This document shows, in pieces, positions 51,346 through 64,000 of a DNA stretch of 64,000 nucleotides. The stretch is from Zelopaecilomyces penicillatus (taxonomy: Eukaryota; Ascomycota; Sordariomycetes; Hypocreales; Pseudodiploosporaceae), in assembly GCA_005765155.1 (NCBI GenBank), contig VCCP01000007.1:823501-887500 (forward strand), in the 5' to 3' direction. The notes under the pieces are model-generated. The model had not been told where the DNA came from and did no database searches. It was given only the letters and a program-made list of their open reading frames with translations. Position 1 is the first letter of the stretch. The number at the start of each line of letters is the position of its first letter. A program made the position numbers and the translations under genes.

Positions 51346-51656
51346 GCTAAAAGCTAATAGCCTAAAAGATAATATATAGGCTAATTATAATATTTGATAA
51401 ATTCCTAAGGGATATATCTAATAAAAAAGGTTTATATTAATAAATAGATTAAGGTATTTTAAGTAATATATCTATTATATAGATAATAAATCTATAGGAT
51501 TATAATCTAATATTATTAAAATAAATAATAAAATTAATATAATAATATTATATTAATAATTAACTAAGATTAAACTAAGAGAATAAAAATTAAAGATATA
51601 TATATATATTATAGATTATAATTTAAGCTATAATTCTTATTACTAGATTATACTTA

Positions 51657-52446
51657 GAAGAATTCTTTTAATTAATATTAAATAGATTCTTATAATAATC
51701 AAGATATTTAATTTAAATACTAGGAATTAAATAATCTTATTTATAATCTATTAAAATATAAAATTAATAAAAATTATTATAATATTATTATTTAATAGAT
51801 ATTTAATTATTATTATATTCTTATAGCTTATTATTATAATAAAAGTATTAAAATTATTTTTAATTAATCTATTTATAATATTATCTTTAATTATAGATTT
51901 AATAATTAATTTATATATATATCTTTAGAATATAATCTTTATAATAAGAGTATTAATTACTTTTAATACCCTCTTAATTATTATTATTTAAATTAATTAA
52001 TTTATCTTTTTTATAATATTAAATTCTTTAAAAGTTTTTATAATAATCTTTTTAATCTTTATATTTAATTATTAAAGATAATATTATATATTTATAATAC
52101 TATTAATAAATATTTAAAATTAATAAGCTAATTAGATTGCTTTTATAAGTATTTTCTTATTAATTAATAGATATTAAAGTTCTCTTTTAATCTTTAATTT
52201 CTTTTATTTTATATTTTATTTATAACTTAATATTATAGCTTTTTTTATCCTATTAATCCTAGTATATTTAAGGCTATAGGTATTATAATCTTTAATATAT
52301 TAGTATATATAATATCTATTTTATCTTTTATAATAATCTTTTTTAGATTATTATATAATATTATAGCTAGAGATAATTAACCTTAATAATTCTATTTCTT
52401 ATATTAATTTATATTTTAAAAATAGTATTATTAAATATAAGGCCTA
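51657..52446 (-). mobile_element. LINE fragment, second copy of 10,577-11,363
   Basis: Similarity with 10,577-11,363 is continuous in the same orientation, with differences mostly C/T and G/A. As that segment lies in the 5' half of the minus-strand LINE, this is a fragment of the same family. It stops at both ends without LINE neighbours. Confidence 0.65.
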
Positions 52447-53431
52447 TAATTACTCTTTAATATTATATAAGAAAAGCTATATATTTTAATAATTAATATA
52501 TTAATATAGCTTTAATAATATCTTTAATATCTTTTAAATAATTAATATAAAGATAATTAATCTATTAATTAAAAATATTATATTAAAAATAAATAATATT
52601 AAAAAATACCTTTTATATATTCTTTTAGAATTTTATAAGAATTATTATAAACTATATATTAAATTAAATTAAGAATATTTATAATTTAATTTAAGATTTC
52701 TTTTAATATTTAAATATTAAAAAAGCCTAGAATTAAATAATTTTATAATATTAGTTTAATTCTTTTATTTTTTTATAGTTTAATATATTAAATAATTAAA
52801 TTATAATAATTAAATCTTTTAATTTTAAAAGATTTAATATTATATTTAAATTACTTATTTAAAATAAAGATAAATATTTTCTTTTTCTTTTTCTTTAAAC
52901 TATTTTTTAATTATTTAAATTAATTAATATAGCTTTATTTTTAAAAAAGCTTTATTATTTATTAATAATATATTAATTAAAAAAAATTATAAGATATTTT
53001 TATCTAGCTAGATCTTAAATAAGAAATTAAATTAAAAGCTGCTTTTATTAATTTAAAGATTATTTTATAATTCTTAATAAAGCTATAATATTATTAATTA
53101 TTATTTAGGTTTTTAAGATTAATTTAAGCTTATAATTTATAAACTAATAGCTAATTATTATAGTTTATTTTATTATTATTTTTAATTTTAATAATCTTTT
53201 TATATAAAAAAAGATTAAAAAAGATTAATCTATTAAAGATTAAAGTTAAAAGGTTATACAAAGAGTAAAGAAGATTAAGAATAATATTAATTTAATTATA
53301 TATAAGTAAATAAAAAGTAGATAATAAAAAGCTTAATCTTTAATCTCTCTCTTTTCTTAAAAAAGAGCTAGATATATATATATATTAAAATTATATAATA
53401 TAGATCCTATATAAGGCTTTTTTAAGTTTTA
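52447..53431. repeat. AT-rich RIP-degraded DNA, unassigned
   Basis: No recognisable motif, LTR or terminal repeat. It ends at the ATT tract. Confidence 0.5.
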
Positions 53432-53743
<312 letters not shown>

Positions 53744-53757
53744 AATAATAATAATAA

Positions 53758-54470
53758 ATTCCTTAAAAAGATATTTTTAAAAAGATATAAATAAATATAA
53801 AAAATAATTATTTAAATTAATAATTACAAGCTTCATAAATTAATTTTTAAATAAAATAATTTATAGTTTTTTAATATTAAATATATTATATTATTTTTAA
53901 ATTTATTATTTATAGCCTTTTAAATTTATTAATATATATTACTTTTATAAAAAATACTTTTTAATAAAAAAATATAAAAACTATTATCTTTTTTAATAAA
54001 AGATATAATAATAATAATATTAAAAATGAAAATATTTAAATTAAAAAAATTAATATAAAAAAATAAATAAAAACTTTATAATTTAATTAATAAAGTTTAT
54101 AATAATATAATATATATATTAATTACTTTAATATTTTTTATTTTAAACTTATATTATAAAATATAAATCTATAATTATATTATAATAAAATAAATATTTT
54201 AAAATAAATTAAAAATATTATTATTTAAACTAGATTATTATAAAAATATTATAGATTTAAAAGATATATAATTAATAATTATTATAAATAGCTTTATTAA
54301 TTAAAAGATATATTAAGCTATATATATAATTAGATTTTTTTAGATATAAGCTTATATTTAACTATATTTAATATAATATACTTATATAAATAAAGCTATT
54401 TTTAGGCTTTTCTTATATATTTAGCTTTTTAATCTCTATCCTTTTATATAAATTTAGGCCTTAATTATAT
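53758..54470. repeat. AT-rich DNA left of gene island 2
   Basis: This is degraded DNA. A block at 54,313-54,370 (TTAAGCTATATATATAAT..ATAAGCTTATATTTA) has better-kept relatives on the other side of island 2 at 58,934, 59,036 and 59,109, in the same orientation. Confidence 0.55.
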
Positions 54471-55087
54471 TTCATATTCTCCTTTAAGCTTATAGTGAAT
54501 CTTTGTATGCTTGTATTCTATATGACCTGCATTCTGCATTATAGGTTTTGAGCCATTGTATGAGGCCTTACCAGCCAGGGAAGCCTTGATCACCAGATAC
54601 CCCCTTGGGACTGCTAGCTGAGTGAGTACCTAGTGAAAACACCCAAGTAAATTACTCATTGGGACTGTTGGGCAAGGGGCCTACTCAGTGATCTTAAACT
54701 TGTTTCTTACTTGCTAATAATACTAGGCAGTTGCGTAAGCATGTCACTAAAGAACTAATAACCATCTCGCAGCTTCCATGTCTCCGTAGCGTGGAACGAA
54801 ACCTAGCACGTCGGGCGGCTGCTGCGAGCCCATCCTCGCAATCCATCATTGTCCCAGGCAACAACCTTGCCGGGCATTCCTGAACTACATACTCCATATT
54901 TACTCTCTACTCCTCATTTTAAAGCGAATGTGCTTCGGACTTTCCGGTGTACTGTTTGATCAAAGTAACTGGTAACAAGGCTGTAAAAATACGCAGTAGA
55001 ACCACACTAACCAGGAGGCAAATGAAAGTCAGTGCGCACCACGATTCAGCTTAGTCGAAGCTGCTCTATGCCCTTCAATCCTCCTCG
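54471..55087. promoter_or_regulatory. Island 2 left edge and SCAP upstream region
   Basis: 54,471-54,575 (TTCTCCTTTAAGCTTATAGT onward) is a lightly mutated copy of a repeat whose RIP-altered copy is at 62,185-62,290. The rest, to the SCAP start at 55,088, is unique normal-composition DNA. It contains a short TTGGGACTG direct repeat (54,605 and 54,659) and a minus-strand frame at 54,694-54,897 with no family resemblance. It probably holds the SCAP promoter and 5' UTR. I saw no clear sterol-response element. Confidence 0.45.
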
Positions 55088-58000
55088 ATGATTTGGTACC
55101 TGCTGTACCCACTGCGAGGGTGAGATATACTGCCCTGAACAAGTGTTATTGTCAATCGCCCGTCATGAGAATGAAGGGGACTAACGTGACTGTTGGGCGG
55201 CTCCAACACACAGGACAACTGAGGCTCCAGTTCTTCCCCCCTCCCACCCTCTTCGCAACGGCTTTGCCCGATATGGTCGCCAGGCTTCCAGACTTGCCAT
55301 CACCACTCTCGTAGTTTCGGCTGCCGTTGCGACAATTCTGATCTATCCGATCCCTTTTCTTTTCACCACCGACTTTATCAATGGCGCCTCAAATCTCCCT
55401 CACCATGTATGGACTGTTGCTCAACCACTGGCACATGATATGTCAGCTGAACCAGACCTTATCATGCGTTCCATATGGATTCATGCTAGCTACATGCAAG
55501 CGCTACATGCCCAGATTCTCTCATCTGCCCTGGATCTCCAAGATGAGTTGCTTGGCTCAACTCAAGACTTTGGCCCCAGTAAGGCTGCTGGAGCCGCCCT
55601 TCCAGAACCCGATGACATCATCCTCACGCCAGCACAACGCGACGCTCTTCATGCTGTTAACGGCTTAACAAACCAGTCATGGATATTTCAATCGCCCCTT
55701 CTATATTGGAACTGCTCCCGTGAGCGCATTTTAGCTGACACGAACATCCTGGCGACTGTTAATAATAAGAAAAATCAATCAACTCCTGCCAACATCACTC
55801 TAAGGCATTCTATTGTTTTCAGTGGCAAGAGATTTGAGGATCGTCGCTTATTGGCGGCCGACGCTCTCGTCATCACACTGCTTCATCTTAGCGACTCGCC
55901 TGTTGGTCGTCAATGGGAAAATATGGCACCGTCCCTACCAAAGAAAGTAGGGGACAAGTGGGACATCTACCCTCCGGATGGCCAGGTCTCAGCAAGTCAG
56001 CTTTATGAGTTTCAATTCCGGCCAATGTCTCTACAAGACTCAATCGTATTGTCAGTAGCCTACGGTTTGACACTCATATACTTTTTTATGAGTCTGTCAA
56101 AGCTTCGCGCTGTCAAGTCCAAAATTGGTCTTATAGTGACTGTCTTGACGCAAATCATATTCTCTATCATGTCTAGTTTTACAGTTTGTGCCATTTTCAA
56201 CCTTGACCTTTCCCGAATCCCGCGAGCTGCATACCCCGTGGTTATTCTTTCCATGAGCTTAGAAAATATATTTAGGCTCATCAACGCAGTCATTCTTACA
56301 CCATCCGAAGAGAATACGAGCAGCCGGATAGGTCATGCCTTCGGTGAGACTGCTCATATTGCTCTTACAAGTACTTTGCAGAATGTCATTATTCTCGCCG
56401 GCCTGTCGCGCTTGGTGTCTCCTGGCGTGTCTGCCTTCTGTATCTTTGCTGCTATCGCGATCGTATTTGACTTTTTTTTCCTATCCACATTCTTTTTATC
56501 AGTCTTAAGTGTTGATGTTCGCAGGATGGAGCTTGGAGATGCTTTTACTAAGGAGTCTGTGCGTCACAATCGTAACAAACTAGAAACTCGGAGTGGCCCG
56601 ACATGGCTCAGACAGGCTCTTCACGGAAAAATAGCTTTATCGACCCGCATAGCCGGCACAATTGTTATGGTTGGATTCGTATTGATTGCACAGTGGCACT
56701 TTTTTGGAGGCGATGACGTGTTTCAGCAGGTCCTCCGTTTGTGTAGAGGAATGGACAGAGCACACAGCATTGGAAAGTCTAAAACATCTTTGCTAGAGGA
56801 TATCCACCAAGCTAGAAGCCCGACATCTTGGCTGCGCTTACAAGATCATGAAACAGCTCAAGAAGTTATTCGTATCATCAAGCCGTCAGCATATAGTTAC
56901 ACAGCCAGAGTTTATGAGCCTTTAGTGTTTGTACTGAAAGGGTCTGATCGGATGCCACACAGCAAAGAACCCACCTTGCTCCCAGCTGCTTATGATTTTA
57001 TTCACCACCAGCTGGCAAGGTTTGTTGTGGTTGTGGTTGTGGTTGTTGCAGCCCTTCGCCTCCTGACGAGCTTCCTTCTTTGGGAAGACGAGACCAAATC
57101 GGATGACCAAATCGGCATGGAAACTCCAACTCTTTCGGTCAGAACTTTGAATATGGGACATTCGCTCGATATAGCGATGCTGGTTAACTCACCAGGAGGC
57201 CACATTGTCTCTGTTGGCCTTGACCGTATAATCCGTGTATTGGATGTTCGAAAGGGTGATGCTAGCTATGCGATAAATGCCACAGAAATAGGCCCAGAAC
57301 ACTTATTTCCAATCATAGCTGGAGCTATAGACGATACTTCAAGGTGGTTAGCACTTCTGTCAGCCACCCAAGTTAATTTTTGGGACCTCGAAAACCATGA
57401 ATGGGCTCCTCCAGTTGCTGTCGTGAAGACCGGTCGAAAGTCAGAGGCAATCTTCATTGACACTACAAGGTCTTTAGAGCTGCCAACCGTAGTCATCGTG
57501 TGGCGCGATGGTTCTTTAACGGAAATTGAACAGCATTTGGCTCAATGCCAGGAGTTCGAGCTCTGGCCTAAACTGGCCTGTGCTCGTTCTCTTATCTATA
57601 AAGGTATGGTGGTTGTCGTGGCGTCTTTCTTCCTTTGTTTTTCTTTTGACAGGATCTTGACTGATGGGGTTTGATTGATCAAGAGAGTGGTCCATTGCCC
57701 GGGCAACTCTTCGTTCTAGCCGCATCACGACAAGGCAGTGTCTCAGTTGCCACGCGAACGGGGTCATCATGGCAGATTCAGACCATTTCTGGGAAGGGGC
57801 TGAAAGATGCAAACATACATCAAGTCATTCCATTGTCGCCACTTCCTCACTTTCTGGCAGCATCAGCAGACAGTGTATATCTCATCAACGCAACAAATGG
57901 ATATGTTGCTCATGTATTTCAAACAGAAGACATGCGACCTCGTTCACTAGATTGTGTCTTTTCTTGTCATCATTCATCACAATCCAGAGCGACGGCACTG

Positions 58001-58612
58001 ATATTTTTTACCCTATGTTATAGAAGAGCTGAAGGTAGAGACTGCATACTGCATCATTTCGTCCCTCCTGATGGGGACGATGCGATTTGCATTGGTCCCG
58101 GCGCGGATGATATGATAGACAGAAAGGGCTCATGGAAAGCTGCAAGAGAAACAAAGAAGTATGTGAATAATGCCGGTGTTTGGGGGTTGACAAACGACGG
58201 GGGTGCAGTAGGCGTTAGACAACAATTGTTTGTCGATCATAATGGAAGAGACGCGCTTCAAAATTTACGCAACCGCTTTCCCACACGAAAGAGGTGGCAT
58301 CATGTTACTCAGCGTTGGGAGGTATGGAGAACCATGTCTGGAGGAAGGTCTGAGATTAATGAAGCAATGTCTCTCCTCACTGAAAATGACGAAGATGACC
58401 ACCTTCTAATCACGGAACTGGGGCCTCAATCCAGAGTCGGCTTGATGTCGGTTGCGTTTGTCTTTGGAAACCTGATCAAATTGGTGACCGCTGGGGGGCG
58501 GGAAAGATTTGACTTCGGACTAACAGAGACGAACGGAACAGGTATAGTCACCAACCTAAACAGCAGGCGCCGCAAACCGGTTGCAACAAATAGAGCGAGG
58601 TCCCCAAGCTGA
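55088..58612 (+). CDS. scp1: SCAP, SREBP cleavage-activating protein with sterol-sensing domain
   Basis: Exons are 55,088-55,119, 55,214-57,603 and 57,684-58,612. Introns are 94 bp (GTGAGA..CACAG) and 80 bp (GTATGG..TCAAG). The phases match and give 1,116 residues. The 32-bp first exon supplies MIWYLLYPLR, the conserved SCAP start, and splices to GTTEAPVL. A membrane span is followed by IYPIPFLFTTDFINGASNLPHHVW. The sterol-sensing domain covers about residues 284-446 (LTLIYFFMSLSKLRAVKSKIGL, several spans, ending SVDVRRMELGDAF). The C-terminal third is a WD40-like propeller (about 650 on) that in SCAP binds SREBP. SCAP escorts SREBP from ER to Golgi when sterol is low. A run of eight valines lies in a membrane span near residue 615. 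The second 3' splice site was chosen because it is the one that restores frame; upstream alternatives hit stops. Confidence 0.93.
57021..57047 (+). repeat. GTTGTG-type repeat coding a valine run in SCAP
   Basis: Alternating GTT and GTG codons give eight consecutive valines in a predicted membrane span. The repeat is in frame and could vary in length between strains without a frameshift only in steps of 3 or 6 bp. Confidence 0.8.
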
Positions 58613-58933
58613 GAACCACACCAAAGTCAGGAAGCCCGAGGTCGATCGTACCGGGACCGGTGTTTAACAACAACAGAAACTGCAATAGAAAATGCAATAT
58701 GCCGATTCCAAAAAAGTTGACTTTTGAGACAAAACGGAAATTGATGGCTACAGACGCTGGTGAGGCAGGGACGTATTGCATTTTGTTCAAGACCTGTATA
58801 ACAATAAGCGCCCTCAGACTGGAGAAAGAAACAGAGGTTTATTAAAATAATGCTATTAGGGTGTGTTTGTTAACGATTTATTGGACCGTTCTATTAGCTG
58901 ATGGAGTTAAACCGTTTGGGTATTTATTTGCTC
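58613..58933. other. SCAP 3' flank and island 2 right edge
   Basis: Unique DNA continues to about 58,855. At 58,857 the sequence TTAGGGTGTGTTTG begins an AT-richer zone; it resembles some DNA-transposon ends, but no matching inverted end was found. The minus-strand frame here shows no family features. Confidence 0.4.
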
Positions 58934-59165
58934 TTAAGCTATATATATAAGTAGCTAGGTACCTAGTCTTCATCTAATATGAGCTTGTACTCGGTAATAT
59001 TCGAGCTATAATAACCCTCTGTTAATAACCTGATATTAAGCTATATATATAGCTAGTCTTCTTTAGGTATAAGCTTATATTCAGCTAGGTTTAGCCATAT
59101 TATATTTATTAAACTATATATATAGCTAGGCTTCTTTAAGTATAAGCTTATATTTAATAATATTT
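58934..59165 (+). repeat. Three imperfect copies of a ~60-bp repeat
   Basis: TTAAGCTATATATATA-type units start at 58,934, 59,036 and 59,109. The second and third continue into a (T)AGCTAG-CTTCTTTA-GTATAAGCTTATATT stretch; the first is more diverged. A fourth copy is at 54,313 on the other side of SCAP. C/T and G/A differences increase with distance from the gene. Confidence 0.65.
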
Positions 59166-59282
59166 AATTTTAATATATTTATAATTAAACTCTTAAATAA
59201 TTATTATAAGAAAACTTATTCTATTACTTTATATAGATATATACCTTATATATATAAGCTTATATTTTAAATTATTAATAAT

Positions 59283-61902
59283 AAGTATTATTATTTATAT
59301 ATTACTTTTTATTATTTATATATTAATAGCCTATATATAGTTCATTATATACCTCTTTATTAATTTTATTATACTCTTATATATTAATTATAATATATTA
59401 GGCTAGAATCTTTTATAAATTATTATTAATATAATAGTAATTTAAGGAATTAATTTAATTAATTAATTATAATATATAAGGCTAGCTTATTTCCTTTAAA
59501 TCTATTCTGTTTTTTAAAGTATAATACTTTAAATTATATCTTTAATTATATATTTTATTTTAAGCTTTTAGCCCCTAGCCCTTTTAATCCCTTTAGCTCT
59601 TTTAATATATAAGTTAATATAGTTTCTTATCCTAATTAAAATCACTATTATTTATTAATTATATAATAGCTTAATTAATTAATAGATAAAGCTTAAGTTA
59701 ATGCTTTCTTAATCTTATATCCTAAAGGATTTTTATAAATATTAATATTAAATCTTTATAAAGCTAGCTAGCTTATATAAGATAAATTAATATATTTATA
59801 TCTATATTTATATTTATTTTATATAATAAAAATAGCCTTTATCTTCTTTATATTTTATATATTAAGCTTAAATAATATTAATAGCTTTTTATTTATTATA
59901 AGATATAAATAATTATAAAGGTTTTTAATAATATTAGGATTATATATTTAAAACAATAATTCTTTTAAATCCTAGATATTAAATGAATTAAATTTAATAT
60001 AATAAATAAAAATAAATATTCTTTTTATAAAATAATTCCTTAATCTCTAGCTTTTATAAAATAAGATATATATAAAGAAGCTTATATTATTATATAAAGT
60101 AATTATTATAAGATTTAAACAATATAGCTTTATAAGCTAATAATAGAATTATAATTAAAGCTAGCTGATATTATTTATTAATTAAATTAATAGCTATATA
60201 TATAATAATAATAATTATATTATTAAGCTAAGCTTATTTAAAAAATTAAATCTATTAATATATTTATATAATAATAGCCTTGTTAATATATATATACTTT
60301 TTTATTATATTATTTATTATATTAAATTAAAGAGAAAATAAAGATCTATATATTTATTAATTAAATAGGGTTTTAAATCTTTATATATTATCTTTATAAA
60401 ATTATTAATTTATTAATTAAAACTATAATATTTATTAAGATAATATTTTATTTATTACTTATATTAAAGTATATATTTATTTTAAATATATATTAAGATA
60501 TAATTTTAATATTTATTATATATAGCTTTTATTTTTTATTATATTTTAAAGAAATTAGCTTTTTATAATATTTAAATAATAGCCTATTAAGCTTTAAATA
60601 TAATATCTTTATTATAATTATTAAGGCTAAAGCTTAAGATTATATTAATCTTAATAAATAATTATTTTATCTTTTATATAATTAAATTATTATTAATTTC
60701 TTTAATCTTAATATCTTTAATATTATTAAAAGCTATAAAGGTATTTAAATCTTTTTAATATAATTAAATCTTTATATTTATATTAATATTTATATAATAA
60801 ATATAAAGCTATTATTATAAATCTAAGAAAATTAGATTTAAGGCTCTTCTTAAAGCTATTTTCTTATCTATAATAATTATATATAATATATAAATATTAT
60901 ACTAGTTATAGAAATAATAAAGCTATTTATAAAGCTATTAAAATCTAATCCTTTTTTTTATATTAATAAGATTAAAGATAATATTTATAAAGGATTTTTA
61001 ATTAATAATATTAATAATTTAAAAAAAATTAAAGTAATTAATCTTATATATTTTATTTATATTAAGAACCTTAAAGAAATATATTTATATAATTTTATAT
61101 TAAAAGAAAGTCTATAAAATAGATTTAAGCTTATTATTAAAAAGAAGCTTTATATAATATTATAAGCTATTCTTTTTAAAGGCCTTAATAAAGGTATATA
61201 TTATTATAAAGCTTTTAAGGCTAATAATATAAAGCTTTTAATAATTATTATAAATATCCTTTTAAATAAAAAAGCTAGCTTTTATAAAGCTTAAAGATTT
61301 TAAAATATTATATATTTAATAAATAGCTAGATTATAGTTTTTAATAAATATATCTTAAGGTATTTATTATAGCTTTATATAATAATATAATATAAGATAT
61401 ATAATAGTATTTAATAATAATAAATAATTATATTTATTTTCTATTATTTAAAAAATCTATTTCTAGTTTAATTTTAATATAAGTAAAATAATAATCTTAA
61501 ATTTATAATTTAATTATTTAATAGAAGCTTATTAAAGCCTTAGATTAATAAAAGCCTTTACCTTAATTTTATTATATATAAGAGTATAAAATAATAAGAT
61601 AAGATCTTTAAATTATTATTATTAAAATTATAAAGATAATATAATGATTTTTTTATTAAAGCTATATTATTAAAATATTAAAGAAGATATATTTTAATAT
61701 TATAAATTAAATATAAAAATAGAATTATAATAAGACTATTATAGAGTAATATATAATTTTATAATATCCTTTAAAATACTAGCCTTATATAATTAAATTT
61801 AAATATATAGGCTTAGATTAAAGAGATATATATAGAAAATAGGCTATATATAAGCTATTAATATATAAATAATAAAAAAGTAATATATAAATAATAATAC
61901 TT
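59283..61902 (-). mobile_element. Mutator-like (MULE) DNA transposon copy 2, inverted, degenerate
   Basis: Its left end matches the reverse complement of the right end of copy 1 (59,283-59,460 against 7,760-7,975), and its right end matches the left end of copy 1 (61,800-61,902 against 4,823-4,920). It therefore lies in the opposite orientation. The ends read AAGTATTATTATTT and the inverse. Flanks ttaataat (59,275-59,282) and ttaataaa (61,903-61,910) match at 7 of 8 positions. It is more heavily RIP-altered than copy 1, and its transposase frame is unreadable by eye. Confidence 0.75.
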
Positions 61903-62647
61903 TTAATAAATAAATTCTATTTAAAATAAAATTAAAAGATAATTAATTATATAAATAATATAAATAATATAAGGATAAATAATATATAGATTATTTATAT
62001 TTTATTATAATATATTAAATAAAGCTATAATTCTTATTATTTATTCTAGTTATAACTTTAATTAAAAAAATATAATAATACCTTTATTATATTATAAACT
62101 TATATATATACTAATATATTAATAGGTATTATTAAACCTTCTTATAATATATTAATAGTTATTTAATTAATTATTAATCTTTAATTAAATTATATTTTAT
62201 ATATTCTTTTAAGCTTATAATAAATCTTTATATATTTATATTTAATATAATCTATTTCTTATATTATAATTATAAGCTTAAATAATTTAAAGATACTTAA
62301 CTAAAAAATATTATATTTTTTAAGTATTTAATATTAATAACTTCTATTATATATATAAATATATAATTAATCTTTAAAAATAAAGCTTAAATATAATTTT
62401 TATATTATTATTTTTTTCTTTTCTATTCTTATATTTATTTTATAAATTATCTTTTAATAAAATATTTTTAAATATAATAATATTAATAAATATAAATTCT
62501 TAGGATTTTATATTATTTTTAAAAATTAAATATTAAAATATATAATATAAAGTTTTAAAGCTTAAGATAATATATATAATATTTCTTATATTATTAAATT
62601 TAAATAAATAAAACCTAAATTAATTAAAATAACATTATAAATTTTAT
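61903..62647. repeat. AT-rich DNA with a RIP-altered copy of the island 2 edge repeat
   Basis: 62,185-62,290 aligns with 54,471-54,575 (TTTTAAGCTTATAATAAATC here). Differences are mostly C/T and G/A in the RIP direction. The rest is unassigned. Confidence 0.5.
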
Positions 62648-64000
62648 ATTTATTATTATTATTATTAATCTTATAGCTATATTAATCTAGTTTTTATATT
62701 GAAATTAAACTTTTTATAAGATCTATAATCTCTTTTAATTTAAGAAATAAAAAAGAAATCCTTATCCTTTTTTATATTAATACCTTTTTTTAATATTATT
62801 ATAATATTATTCTTTATCTGTTTATATATAATAGATTTTATCTTTTATATTTAATAATTAATAAGAAATTAATTTAATATATATAATATCTATATATCTA
62901 TTTAATTAAAGCTAAATTATTAAAGATTAATAGAATTAGTTTTAAAACTAGATTAATATATATTATATTTTTAATAAGATATAATTAATTTATTTTAATT
63001 CTTTTATTATTAGGATTATTTTAAAATTTATTAGATTTAAGATTTTATTTTTTTATATATTTTTAATAATTTTATAATTTATTATTATCTTAAGATATTA
63101 TTATAATAGTTTTATTTTTCTTTATATTATTAATAATAATTAATAATTTTATAATTCTATTATTATATATCTTTATTATTTTTATTATATAAATCTTATT
63201 TTTTTATTTTCTTTTAAGTTAATTTAATAAATAAGGTTTTTCTTTCTTTTTTCTTTTTCTTTTTTTTTCTTTTTAAGCTAGAAATATTAATTATACCCTT
63301 ATAATATCTAAATATTTAATATCTTTAATATAATATTATATAATATTTTTTAATAAATTATTCTTATTATTATTTTATTATTTATTTAATTAATATTGAA
63401 TAATTAATAATATTATTATTATTCTTTTTCTTTTTATTATAAAAGATATTATATCTTCATAATCTTTTTCTTTTTATATAATTTAAGCTAGATTTAATAA
63501 ATAAATAATAAAAAAAAAGAATCTTTTTAATATATTAGCTTTATTATTAATAGATTTATTTATTTTTATTATATTTTTGTTATAATTAATATTTTATTAA
63601 AAAAGGATTATAAAGATTATTCTTAAAAAAAATAAAAGAATCTTATTTTTTAAAATAATTATTATATTATATTATAAATAGATTTAGTATTATTATATTA
63701 TTATTATTAATTATTATAAATATTTATATTATTTATATATTATTATAAAAAAATTTAAAATTAATATTTATTATAATATTATTAATATATTATTTTAATT
63801 TTATTATATTATTATTATTAATATCTTTTAAGCTTTAATTAATATTATATTTATTATTATAATATATATTATAATTATAATAAAATATATAGATTATTAT
63901 ATTATTATAATAATATATTATTATTAAAATTTATATTTAGAAAAGCTATAAATTAAATTAAATCTTATAAGTTTAAGCTTATAATTATATATAATTAAAC
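62648..64000 (-). mobile_element. LINE copy B, 3' end, cut by the window edge
   Basis: It is continuously similar to 1,717-3,060 in the same orientation. It begins at a short ATT trinucleotide tail (about 62,651-62,667), after which similarity to copy A stops on the outer side. The coding part of the RT would lie beyond 64,000. Confidence 0.7.

Noticed and set aside
54530..54690. Possible tRNA gene in the normal-composition stretch
   Set aside because: No cloverleaf with A and B box spacing could be found; the short TTGGGACTG repeat explains the apparent symmetry.
54694..54897. Minus-strand open frame upstream of SCAP
   Set aside because: Normal composition alone keeps it open; no domain, no splice partners and no resemblance to a known family.
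58857..58890. TTA-GGGTGTGTTTG as a PIF/Harbinger-type transposon end
   Set aside because: No matching inverted end was found within the window, so the resemblance could be chance.

Overview
The window comes from a filamentous ascomycete (Pezizomycotina). The five genes are split by short spliceosomal introns of 48-104 bp with GT..AG ends, and most internal branch-like CTAAT/CTGAC boxes are visible. The proteins (Mgm1, Spb1, Zrg17, SCAP, a JmjC protein) read most like Eurotiomycete-type orthologues; the class is inference. About 13.5 kb is normal-composition DNA in two gene islands. The rest is extremely AT-rich and almost free of CpG and of CpA/TpG, while CpT, CpC and GpC survive. That is the footprint expected of repeat-induced point mutation (RIP) acting on transposons.

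Layout. 1-13,390: RIP-degraded DNA with a LINE-type element on the minus strand. It is split by a Mutator-like (MULE) DNA transposon at 4,823-7,975, which itself carries a solo LTR at 5,277-5,671. 13,391-22,620, gene island 1: zrg17 (+), mgm1 (-), spb1 (+), JmjC/JMJD7-like (-). The first pair and the last pair are convergent, and mgm1/spb1 share a 266-bp divergent promoter. 22,621-54,470: RIP-degraded DNA. It holds a better-preserved solo LTR at 23,008, a truncated minus-strand Copia copy (about 23,700-25,465), and a Copia element (26,603-45,696) split by a 12.85-kb Gypsy element (31,695-44,544) with an exact 5-bp target duplication. Further on are a second, minus-strand Gypsy relic around 47,770-48,420, a solo LTR at 47,150 and an (ATT)103 tract at 53,432. 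54,471-58,860, gene island 2: one gene, SCAP (+). 58,861-64,000: RIP-degraded DNA with a second MULE copy in inverted orientation (59,283-61,902) and the 3' end of a second LINE copy cut by the window edge.

The genes are housekeeping genes for organelles and ribosome production: ER/secretory zinc transport (Zrg17), mitochondrial inner-membrane fusion (Mgm1), 60S ribosome maturation (Spb1), a 2-oxoglutarate oxygenase of the JMJD7 type, and sterol-regulated SREBP escort (SCAP). They do not form a pathway or cluster. I found no new enzymatic or defence system. The most informative signal is the record of nested transposition and uneven RIP, in which target duplications, an uninterrupted paralogue and interrupted reading frames agree with one another. 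Gene models are my own splice reconstructions, checked by reading phase and family resemblance, not by transcript data.
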